Counted from the stretch's first letter, positions 6,549-14,497 are shown. The stretch is DNA of 14,984 bases from WANQ01 sp964448055 (GCA_964448055.1 CAYUVB010000039.1:1-14984); one strand, 5' to 3'. Translations and numbers: made by a program. Notes: a model not told the origin generated them from the letters alone.

Positions 6549-7297
6549 GCTACTCTACCTAGAATACTATTAATGAACCTCTTGGTCCGCTCATGTTTAG
6601 GATTTCTTAATATTTCCTCTGGTGAACCTCTTTCCACTATAACACCATTATCCATTATCATTATCTCATCTGCTGCTCTTAAAGCAAAACCCATTTCGTG
6701 AGTTACTATGAGCATTGTTGTCCTGTTCCTTGCAAGCTTCTCTATTACTCTTAGTACTTCGCCGACTAGCTCTGGGTCCAAAGCTGATGTAGGCTCATCC
6801 ATTAATATTATTGAAGGCTCCATAGCTATAGCACGTGCGATAGCTACACGTTGTTGTTGTCCTCCAGATAGTTGTGCAGGATACTTGTGCCATAACTCTT
6901 TTCCTATACCAACCATTTCTAATGCCTCTATAGCTTTACGTGTTGCTTCTTCCTTGGGCATTTTCTTTACTTTTATGAGCCCTATTCTGACGTTGTCTAG
7001 AGCTGTTAAATGCATGAATAGATTAAAGTGTTGGAATACAAAGCCTATCTTTTGCCTAATACTGCTAATGCTTTTAGATGGATGAGGGAATACTTCATCG
7101 CCTTCAAGCTCTATTCTACCCTTATCTGGTCTAACTAGGAGGTTTATACATCTCAGCAGGGTTGATTTACCAGCTCCGCTAGGACCCATTATGACCTTTA
7201 CTTCACCTCTTCTTACTTCGAATTCTACTCCTCGTAGAACTTCCGTTGTACCATAGCTCTTCCATAGATTCTCTACTCTTAGTACTACATCCTTCAT
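6545..7297 (-). CDS. Polar amino acid ABC transporter ATP-binding protein
   Basis: Cytoplasmic ATPase of the amino acid importer, 250 residues, full length for the GlnQ/HisP family. All motifs are intact: Walker A GPSGAGKST (38-46), Q-loop VFQHFNLF (87-94), signature LSGGQQQ (143-149), Walker B IILMDEP (163-169) and H-loop VTHE (198-201). The ATG at 7297 follows a strong GGAGGTG ribosome site and shares one base with the TAA of permease 1 (TAATG). Its stop overlaps the start of permease 2, so the gene sits translationally coupled between the two permeases. The specific amino acid cannot be told from the ATPase. Confidence 0.96.
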   Translation of the reverse strand: MKDVVLRVENLWKSYGTTEVLRGVEFEVRRGEVKVIMGPSGAGKSTLLRCINLLVRPDKGRIELEGDEVFPHPSKSISSIRQKIGFVFQHFNLFMHLTALDNVRIGLIKVKKMPKEEATRKAIEALEMVGIGKELWHKYPAQLSGGQQQRVAIARAIAMEPSIILMDEPTSALDPELVGEVLRVIEKLARNRTTMLIVTHEMGFALRAADEIMIMDNGVIVERGSPEEILRNPKHERTKRFINSILGRVA

Positions 7298-7962
7298 TAA
7301 CCCCCACCTCCTAGGCCTGGTATAGCGTATCTACGGTAAAGGTATTCTGAGATGTAGCTTACGGTAAGGGTCATGACCAAGTATATTAATCCTATGAATA
7401 CTAACGGGGTTAGGTAGTCAAGAATAACCTGTGCAACATGAATGGCTTGGGTAAATATTTCTGCAACACCAATAGCATACGCTATTGAGGTATCCTTTAG
7501 GTCTATGGTGAACTGGTTTACGAGTCCTGGAATAGCTATCCTAAAAGCCTGAGGGACTACTACGTAAAGAAACGCTTGTCCTCTAGTCATACCTATGGAT
7601 AATGCTGCTTCTAGTTGACCAGCTGGTATTGATGATATTGCTCCACGTATGATCTGTGATTGATACGCCAGACTTCTAATACCTATAGATACTATTGCAG
7701 CGTGAACAGGATCTAATGACATACCTAGCTCAGGTAACCCAAAGAATACTATGAACATTATTACTAATAGAGGGGTACCACGAATAACTTCCTCGATAAG
7801 TGATGCTGCTGAAGCTATAGGTTTAGGAGCATATACTTCAAGAAACGCAAGAAGTGTTCCAAAAACTAATCCTATACCAAACCCTCCAAAAGCCAATATT
7901 ATGGTATTTGGTAAGCCGTTGAGGATTACTGGTATGTAGTTAGTGAATTCAGATAAAAACAA
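7297..7962 (-). CDS. Polar amino acid ABC transporter permease 1
   Basis: First inner-membrane permease of the importer (HisQ/GlnP group), 221 residues, complete. Recognisable elements are RGTPLLV (61-67), the coupling loop GQLEAALSIGMTRGQAFLYV (115-134), and the closing RYAIPG followed by GLGGGG. There are about five membrane helices. The TTG start at 7962 is used because a stop lies ten codons upstream in the frame and there is no ATG. The spacing to the binding protein stop is 40 bp. It differs clearly from permease 2, so the channel is probably a heterodimer. Confidence 0.93.
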   Translation of the reverse strand: MFLSEFTNYIPVILNGLPNTIILAFGGFGIGLVFGTLLAFLEVYAPKPIASAASLIEEVIRGTPLLVIMFIVFFGLPELGMSLDPVHAAIVSIGIRSLAYQSQIIRGAISSIPAGQLEAALSIGMTRGQAFLYVVVPQAFRIAIPGLVNQFTIDLKDTSIAYAIGVAEIFTQAIHVAQVILDYLTPLVFIGLIYLVMTLTVSYISEYLYRRYAIPGLGGGG

Positions 7963-8002
7963 TGGTATTCGACCTAGAGAGGACTTAGGTTACCTCCCTC
8001 TG

Positions 8003-8782
8003 TTATCCTGCTGATCCAAAGTACTTCTCTATAAGCTTATTCCACTCTGGGCTATTCTTTACCTCATGTAGAGCCTTATTGAGGGCTTGTAGTAGTTCTG
8101 TTTCACCTTTCCTTACAGCGAAGCCGTATTGTTCACCAGTCTTTATTATTGTTGCTATTGTTACGGGGTATTTTTGTTCAAACATTTTAGCTACAGGACT
8201 ATCTACTACTACAGCATCTATTCTACCGTTAACTAGGTCTTGAACTGCTAGGACGAAGGATGAGTACTCTTTTACGTTTATATTAAGGCCATGTTCTTCA
8301 GCATAGCTCTTAACGTAGTCTGCTCCAGTAGTACCTGTTTGAACACCAACAGTTTTACCATTAAGGTCGTCAATAGACTTGGGCATAAAGCCCGAATCCT
8401 CCCTTACAAGTATGGCTTGATCGGCTTCCCAGTATGGGTCAGTGAAATCCACAACCTTCTTTCTCTCCTCGGTAATGGTCATACCAGAAGCTATTACATC
8501 GATTTTACCTTGGGTTAATGCTGGTATTAGTGAGTCGAAGTCCATGGTCACTATCTTAATGTCCTTGTAACCAGCTTTCTGAGCTAATAATAGTATTAGG
8601 TCTATGTCAAAGCCTACTACATTACCCTCCTCATCTATGTATTCAAAGGGTGGGAAGTCTGGTGATGTCCCTACAACCAAGTACTCCTTAGTTGGTGCTT
8701 GACTAGTTGCGAAATAGTATGCAAGGCCGGCAATAACAATTACTACTATTACGGCTACCACGACTAGGAGTAGACGGTTCAA
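8003..8782 (-). CDS. Membrane-anchored polar amino acid binding protein
   Basis: Solute-binding protein of the importer, SBP_bac_3 family, 259 residues. An uncleaved-looking N-terminal helix (3-25) would anchor it to the outer face of the membrane; there is no lipobox cysteine, as is common in archaea. The mature part starts at YLVVGTSPDFPPFEYIDEEG. Ligand-contact positions typical of amino acid binders are present: SGMTITEER with Arg107 for the alpha-carboxylate, TGTTG (149-153), and Asp194 in VVVDSPVA for the alpha-amino group. The aromatic pocket (FPPFEY, PYW) fits a polar amino acid, but the ligand is not decided. The TTG start follows AGGTGTG by a few bases. It is the promoter-proximal gene of the four-gene operon. 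Confidence 0.94.
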   Translation of the reverse strand: MNRLLLVVVAVIVVIVIAGLAYYFATSQAPTKEYLVVGTSPDFPPFEYIDEEGNVVGFDIDLILLLAQKAGYKDIKIVTMDFDSLIPALTQGKIDVIASGMTITEERKKVVDFTDPYWEADQAILVREDSGFMPKSIDDLNGKTVGVQTGTTGADYVKSYAEEHGLNINVKEYSSFVLAVQDLVNGRIDAVVVDSPVAKMFEQKYPVTIATIIKTGEQYGFAVRKGETELLQALNKALHEVKNSPEWNKLIEKYFGSAG

Positions 8783-8844
8783 GACACACCTACCCCACTA
8801 AACTTATCATAGTAGCAAGGATTAATACTTTTCTCCATGCATTA

Positions 8845-8860
8845 GGAATATATATATTAA
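8845..8860 (-). promoter_or_regulatory. Probable promoter (TATA) of the amino acid ABC operon
   Basis: On the minus strand TTAATATATATATTCC lies about 63 nt before the TTG start at 8782. A start site about 25 nt further on would give a leader of roughly 40 nt with the AGGTG ribosome site. It is the strongest TATA-like stretch in the 145-bp intergenic region. Confidence 0.45.
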
Positions 8861-8884
8861 CTGAGAAGACCAATAAGCTGAATT

Positions 8885-8890
8885 AAAAAA
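8885..8890 (-). terminator. Possible T-tract terminator after the fumarase genes
   Basis: A run of six T on the minus strand, about 40 nt past the beta subunit stop and before the promoter of the amino acid operon. Archaeal transcription often ends at such tracts without a hairpin. The evidence is weak. Confidence 0.25.
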
Positions 8891-8927
8891 TCAATGAGCT
8901 ATAATTAAATTAGTATTAGGTATTGAT

Positions 8928-9527
8928 TCATCTAGTTAACTCTTCTAATACCTTTCTTTTCCCTACCTCAATTACTTGTCTCAGCTCATTGTAAAGATTT
9001 CTTCCCTTAGAATCAATCGTTACTATCATAGGACCAAGATTTTCTACCTCCAAGATCCACATAGCCTCAGGAATACCTAGATCAAGCCAATAAACATTGA
9101 TGATCTTCTTTACAGCCTTCGCGCCTAGTGCACCACATCCTCCTGGAAACAATGCTACTATGCATTTATGTTCCATGCATGCTTTAGCGGTCTTCTCTCC
9201 CATGAAACCTTTACCTATAATGACCCTGACTCCTGTTCTCTCTATGAATTCTGCTTCATAAGGTTCCATTCTCATGCTAGTGGTAGGGCCTATAGATACT
9301 ATTTTCCACTCATTTCCAATTCTACGTACTATAGGACCTGCATGAAATAGTGCTAACTCTCTAAGATTTATCGGTGGCTCTATTCCTTCTTTAACTACCT
9401 TTTTATGTATCGCGTCTCTAGCGGTTACTATTATCCCAGAAACATATAGTATATCGCCTACATTTACGTCAACTATATCGTCACTATTAATTGGTGTTCG
9501 TATACTATGGATCCTAGTCAAATCCAT
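8928..9527 (-). CDS. Fumarate hydratase class I, beta subunit
   Basis: Beta (C-terminal domain) subunit of the oxygen-sensitive [4Fe-4S] fumarase, 199 residues, normal for a stand-alone archaeal beta subunit. It works with the alpha subunit encoded upstream to interconvert fumarate and malate in the cytoplasm. Family signatures are GPTTSMRMEPY (80-90), the GKGFMG loop (105-110), GGCGALGA near 129-136, and LGIPEAMW (150-157). The start ATG lies 10 bp inside the end of the alpha gene, so the two are coupled. L(+)-tartrate dehydratase has the same architecture. Fumarase is the likelier call in an archaeon, because the pair serves the (partial) citric acid cycle, but sequence alone does not exclude other 2-hydroxyacid substrates. 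Confidence 0.93.
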   Translation of the reverse strand: MDLTRIHSIRTPINSDDIVDVNVGDILYVSGIIVTARDAIHKKVVKEGIEPPINLRELALFHAGPIVRRIGNEWKIVSIGPTTSMRMEPYEAEFIERTGVRVIIGKGFMGEKTAKACMEHKCIVALFPGGCGALGAKAVKKIINVYWLDLGIPEAMWILEVENLGPMIVTIDSKGRNLYNELRQVIEVGKRKVLEELTR

Positions 9528-10435
9528 CCCCTTAACCCATGACTAGTAATCTCGTAGAATCTATTAGCATGTAGCTTCATGTATCCTCTTCTAAGAGCCC
9601 AACAACTAATGGATAAGCCCACAGCAAATGTTGCAGGGTGTCTTGCAGAGTATTCTACGTGTACATCAAGTACGCTAACTTTTCCTCCAAGTCCTTGAGG
9701 ACCAATATTAAGTTCATTTAATGCTTGTAAGAGTCTTTCTTCAAGATCTTTAACTCTTTTATCTGGGTGTCTATGACCTATTGGTCTAAGTAATGCTCTC
9801 TTTGATAGAATTGCTGCTATTTCAGCTGTAGCACCAATACCAAGACCTATTACGAGAGGAGGACAAGCATTTACACCATACTTTGATATGGTGTCGACGA
9901 CTAGTTTTATAAGTGATTTGTATCCTTCTATTGGTGTGAAAACCATAGCTCTACCGGGTAAACTACTTCCTCCACCAGCAATATACAATCCTACTTCAAG
10001 TAAGTCGCTACGCGGAATGAGTTCAACTTCGATCCAGGGTACGTTCACTCCAATATTATCACCAGTATTGACATTGGTGAAGGGATCTACTGCATTAGGT
10101 CTAAGAGGTATGGTATGGGTGGCTTCTCTTACAGCTTCAATTATTGCATCATAAACATAGTCTATATAAGGAGATCTTGTACCTACTTTCACAAAGAACA
10201 TTAGAATACCGGTATCTTGACATAAAGGTATGTTGTTCTTAGAAGCCTCCTCGATATTCAAGAATATCGCGTCATATATTTGCTTAGCTATAGGTGAAGA
10301 CTCCTGCGCGTATGCTTTCTTCAAAGCTTCAACAACATCCATTGGAAGCTTAGTAACAGTTAATTCTATTAACTTAATAAGAGCCTTAACCAAGGATTCC
10401 TTCATGGACATATCAAACTGGCACCTTCTCATCAT
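9518..10435 (-). CDS. Fumarate hydratase class I, alpha subunit
   Basis: Alpha subunit that holds the catalytic [4Fe-4S] cluster. The three cluster cysteines of class I fumarases are in place: Cys72 in PLCQDTG, Cys191 in NACPPLVIGLGIG, and Cys278 in SISCWALRRG. Other signatures are VNTGDNIGV (122-130), GGGSSLPGRAM (154-164) and NIGPQGLGG (243-251). From the ATG at 10435 it has 305 residues. A GGTG ribosome site lies inside the reading frame at codons 4-5 and is 10 nt before an in-frame ATG at 10411, so the true start may be codon 9, giving 297 residues. Alpha and beta are separate, overlapping genes, as usual in archaea. No dehydratase partner other than the beta gene is nearby. Confidence 0.94.
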   Translation of the reverse strand: MMRRCQFDMSMKESLVKALIKLIELTVTKLPMDVVEALKKAYAQESSPIAKQIYDAIFLNIEEASKNNIPLCQDTGILMFFVKVGTRSPYIDYVYDAIIEAVREATHTIPLRPNAVDPFTNVNTGDNIGVNVPWIEVELIPRSDLLEVGLYIAGGGSSLPGRAMVFTPIEGYKSLIKLVVDTISKYGVNACPPLVIGLGIGATAEIAAILSKRALLRPIGHRHPDKRVKDLEERLLQALNELNIGPQGLGGKVSVLDVHVEYSARHPATFAVGLSISCWALRRGYMKLHANRFYEITSHGLRGWI

Positions 10436-10477
10436 ATATCGCTACGATGTATTATGTAGGTATCAGACTTGAAACTA

Positions 10478-10498
10478 CCTTATAGCGTTATTAAAAAG
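10478..10498 (-). promoter_or_regulatory. Possible promoter of the fumarase operon
   Basis: The minus strand has TTTTTAATA (10497-10489) followed by CTATAAGG (10485-10478) in the 108-bp space between the peptidase stop and the alpha subunit start. Either could be the TATA box; they imply leaders of about 20-30 nt to the ATG at 10435. Confidence 0.3.
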
Positions 10499-10543
10499 TA
10501 ATAGTTTAATTTAGAAGGATTAGCTAAATTTTATGTATATGTA

Positions 10544-11656
10544 TTAAACAAATAGTAACTCCTTAGTATAAGGTGTTAATATTTCTGCTTTGTTCTTCCT
10601 TACTAGTACTGTATCCTCTATTCTTACTCCTCCAACACCTCTTATGTATACTCCAGGTTCTATGGTTATAACTATGCCCTCTACGAGAACCTCTTCCACG
10701 CCCGAAGCTATTCTTAGTGGTTCATGTATGTCTAAGCCTACTGAATGCCCTGTTGAGTGTATGAAGTATTTGTCTAAGCCATATTTTCTAAGAATGCTTC
10801 TAGCAGCTTCATCTACTTGATGTGCTCTTACACCTTCCTTTACCTTATCTACTGCTTCTTCTTGTGCCTCCTTTACTGCTAGGTATATTTTCTTTAGCTC
10901 ACTTGACGAGGTTCTTACAAATACAGTTCTAGTCATATCAGAATAGTATCCATTATATCTTGTCGTTAAGTCTAGGACTACTGGTTCTCCTTCCTTAATA
11001 ACTTTCGTAGTTGCTCTTCCATGAGGCATGGATGACCTTTCTCCTGATGCTACTATAGGGTATATGTCAGTATAACCTCCTTCCATTAATGCTTCATATA
11101 TAGCTGTAGCTGCAACATCTTTTTCACTTACTCCAGGTTTTACATATGATATTGCTTTGTCCATTACCTTTACGAGTATACTACAGCTTTTCCTTATGTA
11201 TTCTATCTCACTTGGAGTTTTCACTAATCTACTCTTCCAGATAATCTTAGTTGCATCAACCAATGAAATATTATCTGGTAGTAATGATTTAATTTTCTTC
11301 AACGTCGATACAGAGACAATATAGCCTTCATATCCTACCTTACCCTCAATACCTATAGTCTTGATCACCTTCGCGATAGCTTCTTCTATGGTTCCTAAAT
11401 AATAATCCTTGTCTATAGGTAGCTTGTATGAAGAATACAATGTTATCTTAGGAGAATACGATATGGTTTGAGCTCTTTCCTCTTCTAAAACATGGGTTAC
11501 TACATATACCTTTCCATCACTAGTTAGTATTAATGCTGAGTAATCTAATTCCATGTCAGTTAGGTATATGAAGTTCTGTTTACTTAGAACAATCAATGCA
11601 TTTATGTCTTCTTCTTTAAGAAGAGCTGATAGCTTATTTACCCTATCTAGAACCAT
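10544..11656 (-). CDS. Xaa-Pro aminopeptidase/dipeptidase (M24B)
   Basis: Cytoplasmic metallopeptidase of the pita-bread fold (PepQ/PepP group), 370 residues, matching archaeal prolidases. It would release amino acids from Xaa-Pro peptides. The N-terminal creatinase-like domain spans about 1-130 and the catalytic domain 150-365. All five dinuclear metal ligands are visible: Asp229 (VVLDLTTRY), Asp240 (GYYSDMTRT), His304 (STGHSVGLDIHE), Glu333 (ITIEPGVY) and Glu347 (GVRIEDTV). Substrate-side His212 (PHGR) and His311 are also present. The ATG at 11656 follows GAGGAG by seven bases. The gene diverges from the tungsten oxidoreductase operon across 90 bp with a palindrome. Dipeptidase and aminopeptidase activities cannot be separated from sequence with certainty; the short N-terminal domain favours prolidase. 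Confidence 0.92.
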   Translation of the reverse strand: MVLDRVNKLSALLKEEDINALIVLSKQNFIYLTDMELDYSALILTSDGKVYVVTHVLEEERAQTISYSPKITLYSSYKLPIDKDYYLGTIEEAIAKVIKTIGIEGKVGYEGYIVSVSTLKKIKSLLPDNISLVDATKIIWKSRLVKTPSEIEYIRKSCSILVKVMDKAISYVKPGVSEKDVAATAIYEALMEGGYTDIYPIVASGERSSMPHGRATTKVIKEGEPVVLDLTTRYNGYYSDMTRTVFVRTSSSELKKIYLAVKEAQEEAVDKVKEGVRAHQVDEAARSILRKYGLDKYFIHSTGHSVGLDIHEPLRIASGVEEVLVEGIVITIEPGVYIRGVGGVRIEDTVLVRKNKAEILTPYTKELLFV

Positions 11657-11682
11657 GTTTATTCTCCTCGCTTTACCTATGC

Positions 11683-11700
11683 AGTATCTTTTAAGATACT
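11683..11700. promoter_or_regulatory. Perfect palindrome between divergent genes, candidate operator
   Basis: AGTATCTT, two T, then AAGATACT: an exact 8-bp inverted repeat with a 2-bp centre. It touches the TATA-like element at 11701-11708. For the peptidase it would cover the region just after the TATA box, including the likely start site. For the oxidoreductase operon it would lie just upstream of TATA, at the TFB site. The symmetry and place fit a dimeric winged-helix or Lrp-type regulator, which is inference. Confidence 0.5.
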
Positions 11701-11708
11701 TATTTATA
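11701..11708. promoter_or_regulatory. TATA-like element shared by divergent promoters
   Basis: TATTTATA on the plus strand reads TATAAATA on the minus strand. About 25 nt on either side gives start sites near 11731 (plus, 16-nt leader with GGTG at 11734-11737) and near 11680 (minus, 24-nt leader with GAGGAG). Both are sensible, so one AT element may serve both genes or two boxes overlap. Confidence 0.45.
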
Positions 11709-11746
11709 GTATTGCCTTGACAATTAAATTCTTGGTGTTATAGTCG

Positions 11747-12253
11747 TTGAGTGAACGTATTTGGATATTAAGGGATTATAGTGCTTGTAGTGGTTGTAGG
11801 TTATGTGAAATTGCTTGTTCACTAAAGCATGAAGGGGTTATATGGCCTGCAGCTTCCAGGATAAAAATATTTGAAATTATTCCAGGATTACCCATACCTT
11901 ACTTTTGTGTACAATGCCCTGATTATCCCTGTGTATCGGCATGTCCTACAAAAGCATTAAAAGTTGATGATAAGACTGGTGCCGTACTAGTTGATGAAGG
12001 CCTATGTATTCTTTGTGGTAAGTGTATTGAAGCTTGTCCTGGAAAAGTTCCTAGAATAGTTAAGAACAAGGCAGCTGTTATAATATGTGATTTATGTGGA
12101 GGAGACCCCGAATGTGTTAAGGTATGTAGTAAAGCTGGATATAATGCATTAAAGGTGATTAAACACCCTAATAACGATATAGTTAAACACTACCTAATTG
12201 ACCCTGAAAAGATCTCCAAGTATATTCTTGCCAAATACAGGAAGGGTGTTTAA
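11747..12253 (+). CDS. Four-cluster ferredoxin subunit of the aldehyde oxidoreductase
   Basis: Electron-transfer protein of 168 residues with 16 cysteines in four [4Fe-4S] sets: 14/17/20/24, 54/57/62/66, 87/90/93/97 and 114/117/123/127. This is the DmsB/HycB-like ferredoxin pattern. Similar small polyferredoxins accompany tungsten oxidoreductases, such as the WOR5 small subunit of Pyrococcus furiosus and AorA of aromatic aldehyde oxidoreductases. It most likely takes electrons from the tungsten subunit that starts 2 bp after its stop and passes them to a soluble ferredoxin or other acceptor. There is no signal peptide, so it is cytoplasmic. The start is TTG at 11747, with GGTG nine bases upstream. 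The lysine-rich C-terminal tail (about 135-168) has no cluster and may dock onto the large subunit. Confidence 0.92.
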   Translation: MSERIWILRDYSACSGCRLCEIACSLKHEGVIWPAASRIKIFEIIPGLPIPYFCVQCPDYPCVSACPTKALKVDDKTGAVLVDEGLCILCGKCIEACPGKVPRIVKNKAAVIICDLCGGDPECVKVCSKAGYNALKVIKHPNNDIVKHYLIDPEKISKYILAKYRKGV

Positions 12254-12255
12254 GA

Positions 12256-14118
12256 ATGTATGGCATACACGGTAAGTACCTGGAAATAGACCTAAGTAGT
12301 GAGAGGAGTAGAGAAGTAAAGCTACCATTAAGGATATTCCGTATGTTTATTGGTGGACGAGGACTAGCCACCTATATCCTTTGGAAAGAGCTAGGTAGTA
12401 AATGGGAGAAAGTAGATCCCCTTGGGCCAGAAAACCTGTTAATAGTAATGACTGGGCCTATGACCGGATATTATCCAGGAATAAAGTTAACCATTAGTGG
12501 TAAGAGCCCTCAAAGCAATGGTGTTGTCGGCTCTGCTATATCGTCAGAAGTTGCTGTAGAACTTAAGGCAGCTGGCTACGATGGAATAGTTATCCGGGGA
12601 ACTGCAAAGGATCCTGTATACATTTACATAGAGGACGATAAAGTTGAGATAAGATCAGCTGAAAAACTATGGGGTAGGCGTGGACTAGAATTCCTTAAAG
12701 CATTAAAAGATGAACTACGCAGTGAGCCTAGGTGGGGACTAGAGCCTCCTCCACCAGCACTATACATTGGCCCTGCAGGTGAAAACAAGGTTAGAACAGC
12801 AGCAGTTATGAGTAAACTAGCACATGCAGCAGGTTATGGTGGTTATGGAGCAGTTATGGGTTCTAAGAAGCTTAAAGCAATTGTAGTAAAAGGTAACGGT
12901 CCATTACCTAGAGCCGCTAAACCCGACAAACTAGAGGAGTTAAAGAATAATGTAATGGAGAAAATACTTAAACAGAAAGGATTCAGACAATGGGGTACAA
13001 CACAGGGTATTTGGAGTGTAGGCTATGTAACTAGCTCTGAACCTATAAAGAACTGGCAAGAGGAATGGCATGACAAGCTAGAGGTAAGCCATATAGTATT
13101 TGAGGAAAGCTATTGGATAAAGAATCCATGGGCTGATTGGGGATGCCCATTAGCATGCATGAAGGTGAGTAGAGCCGTAATAGGGGATAAAGAGTACTTT
13201 ACTGATGGACCAGACTATGAAATGGGAGCATATCTAGGACCTAATCTAGGCATATTTAACGCGAAAGAAATAGTAGCCTTATCGGCTCTAGCAGATGAAC
13301 TAGGATTATGTGGTATACAAACAGGTAATGTTATGGCCTTTGCAATAGAATTATTTGAACGAGGAATACTAACAATAGACGACGTAGGCTATGAGCTCAG
13401 ATGGGGAGATTTTAACTGTGCTAAGAAGCTAATAGAGGACATAGCCTATAGGAGAGGTATAGGAGACCTATTAGCCGAAGGTACCTATAGAGCAGCGTTA
13501 AAGATTAAGGAGCTGAAAGGAGTCGACGTACTAAAATACGCTGTGCAAGTTAAAGGTATAGCTGTAGGAGCACATGGTATTAGAAGTAAGAAGGATTATC
13601 CACAACCAATAGCTTATGCAGCATCAGTTCAAGGAGGAGATCATACATCTGTAGCAGGTTTACCTAAGAACTCACGTGAATCCGAAGCATGGAGAGTATT
13701 CTTCGATAGTGCTGTTGTATGTTCGTTTACGGGATTTGCAGCAGACGAGAAGACCATGGTGGAATACTTAAACGCTGTTACGGGATGGACTATTACATTA
13801 GAAGAACTATACAATGAGATAGGGCCAAGAATACTATCGCTACAGAGAATACTACTCTTACTTGGAGGACCCGATGTCTACTGGGATCCAAGAGTACACG
13901 ATGATAATCCACCAAGGTTCTACGAACCACTACCTACGGGTCCTCATAAAGGGTCTACCATACAGAGAGAAGAAGTTGTGAAGAAGCTTAGAGAATACTA
14001 CGCAGAACTAGGATGGGACGAATATGGTATACCAAGAGAAGATACGTTAAAGAAACTAGGTCTCACAGATGCTATACCATTAGTCAATAAGATAAAGAGT
14101 AGACTAGGTCTCACATGA
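12256..14118 (+). CDS. Tungsten-dependent aldehyde ferredoxin oxidoreductase (AOR/WOR family), with an unusual cluster ligand
   Basis: Catalytic subunit (620 residues) that would oxidise an aldehyde to the carboxylate using tungsten bound by two pyranopterins. The N-terminal AOR domain runs 1-210 (GRGLATYIL near 34-42, GPMTG, AGYDG, IGPAGE, GGYGAVMGSKKLKAI). The alpha-helical domains follow. In the cluster motif, usually C-x2-C-x3-C, the first Cys is Asp294 (DWGCPLACMK), with Cys297, Cys301 and the distant Cys489 (FFDSAVVCSF) kept. The first pterin-binding DxxGL motif is DELGLC (347-352), where many relatives have DxxGLD. A GGDHTS element with His463 is present. ATG 12256 follows GGTG; the gene is 2 bp after the ferredoxin, and a sulfur-carrier gene comes 16 bp later. 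The partner layout suggests WOR5/AorAB-like rather than single-subunit AOR. The substrate is not predictable. Confidence 0.93.
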   Translation: MYGIHGKYLEIDLSSERSREVKLPLRIFRMFIGGRGLATYILWKELGSKWEKVDPLGPENLLIVMTGPMTGYYPGIKLTISGKSPQSNGVVGSAISSEVAVELKAAGYDGIVIRGTAKDPVYIYIEDDKVEIRSAEKLWGRRGLEFLKALKDELRSEPRWGLEPPPPALYIGPAGENKVRTAAVMSKLAHAAGYGGYGAVMGSKKLKAIVVKGNGPLPRAAKPDKLEELKNNVMEKILKQKGFRQWGTTQGIWSVGYVTSSEPIKNWQEEWHDKLEVSHIVFEESYWIKNPWADWGCPLACMKVSRAVIGDKEYFTDGPDYEMGAYLGPNLGIFNAKEIVALSALADELGLCGIQTGNVMAFAIELFERGILTIDDVGYELRWGDFNCAKKLIEDIAYRRGIGDLLAEGTYRAALKIKELKGVDVLKYAVQVKGIAVGAHGIRSKKDYPQPIAYAASVQGGDHTSVAGLPKNSRESEAWRVFFDSAVVCSFTGFAADEKTMVEYLNAVTGWTITLEELYNEIGPRILSLQRILLLLGGPDVYWDPRVHDDNPPRFYEPLPTGPHKGSTIQREEVVKKLREYYAELGWDEYGIPREDTLKKLGLTDAIPLVNKIKSRLGLT

Positions 14119-14134
14119 TAAGGTAGTAGTTGTT

Positions 14135-14377
14135 ATGCACGAGTTCTGTATAAAATTTCAAGGTACATTGTCATCGATGATAGGAGAAAAGATATGTTTA
14201 AAGTTAGATAAATGCGAGAGAATAGAATCATTAATTCAGAAGATAATCATAGAAAAGAAAATACCTCTAAGTGTAGGAGAATTACTCATCACCCATCAAG
14301 GTAATGCTATTAAAGAAGACCTCACTACGTGCGATGTAAATGAAGTTGAAGTATACAGAATGTTTCAGGGAGGCTAA
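14135..14377 (+). CDS. MoaD/ThiS-like sulfur carrier protein
   Basis: An 80-residue beta-grasp protein ending in Gly-Gly immediately before the stop (VEVYRMFQGG), the hallmark of MoaD/ThiS carriers that are adenylated and thiocarboxylated by an E1-like enzyme. The order fits: a first strand (FCIKFQGTL), a second (KICLKL), a helix (ESLIQKIIIEKKI), then LLITHQGNAIKED and DVNEVEVY. It begins 16 bp after the tungsten oxidoreductase. The most natural role is sulfur donation for the dithiolene of the pterin cofactor, perhaps dedicated to this enzyme; a thiamine or tRNA thiolation role is possible. The Cys residues at positions 5, 22, 27 and 66 are unusually many for such a small carrier. Confidence 0.8.
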   Translation: MHEFCIKFQGTLSSMIGEKICLKLDKCERIESLIQKIIIEKKIPLSVGELLITHQGNAIKEDLTTCDVNEVEVYRMFQGG

Positions 14378-14497
14378 AACAATAACTACACTATCTAAAT
14401 AGTATCACTATACTATTCCCTCAAGCCTATGTTATCTTTTGTATTGATCCATAGCTATATACTCATTGGATGTATGGAATAGTCTTATTAGGGAATA

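Noticed and set aside
8928..10435. Tartrate dehydratase instead of fumarase
   Set aside because: The alpha/beta architecture and cysteines are shared by both, but nothing nearby points to tartrate use; fumarase is the simpler reading for an archaeon, with the ambiguity noted in the entries.
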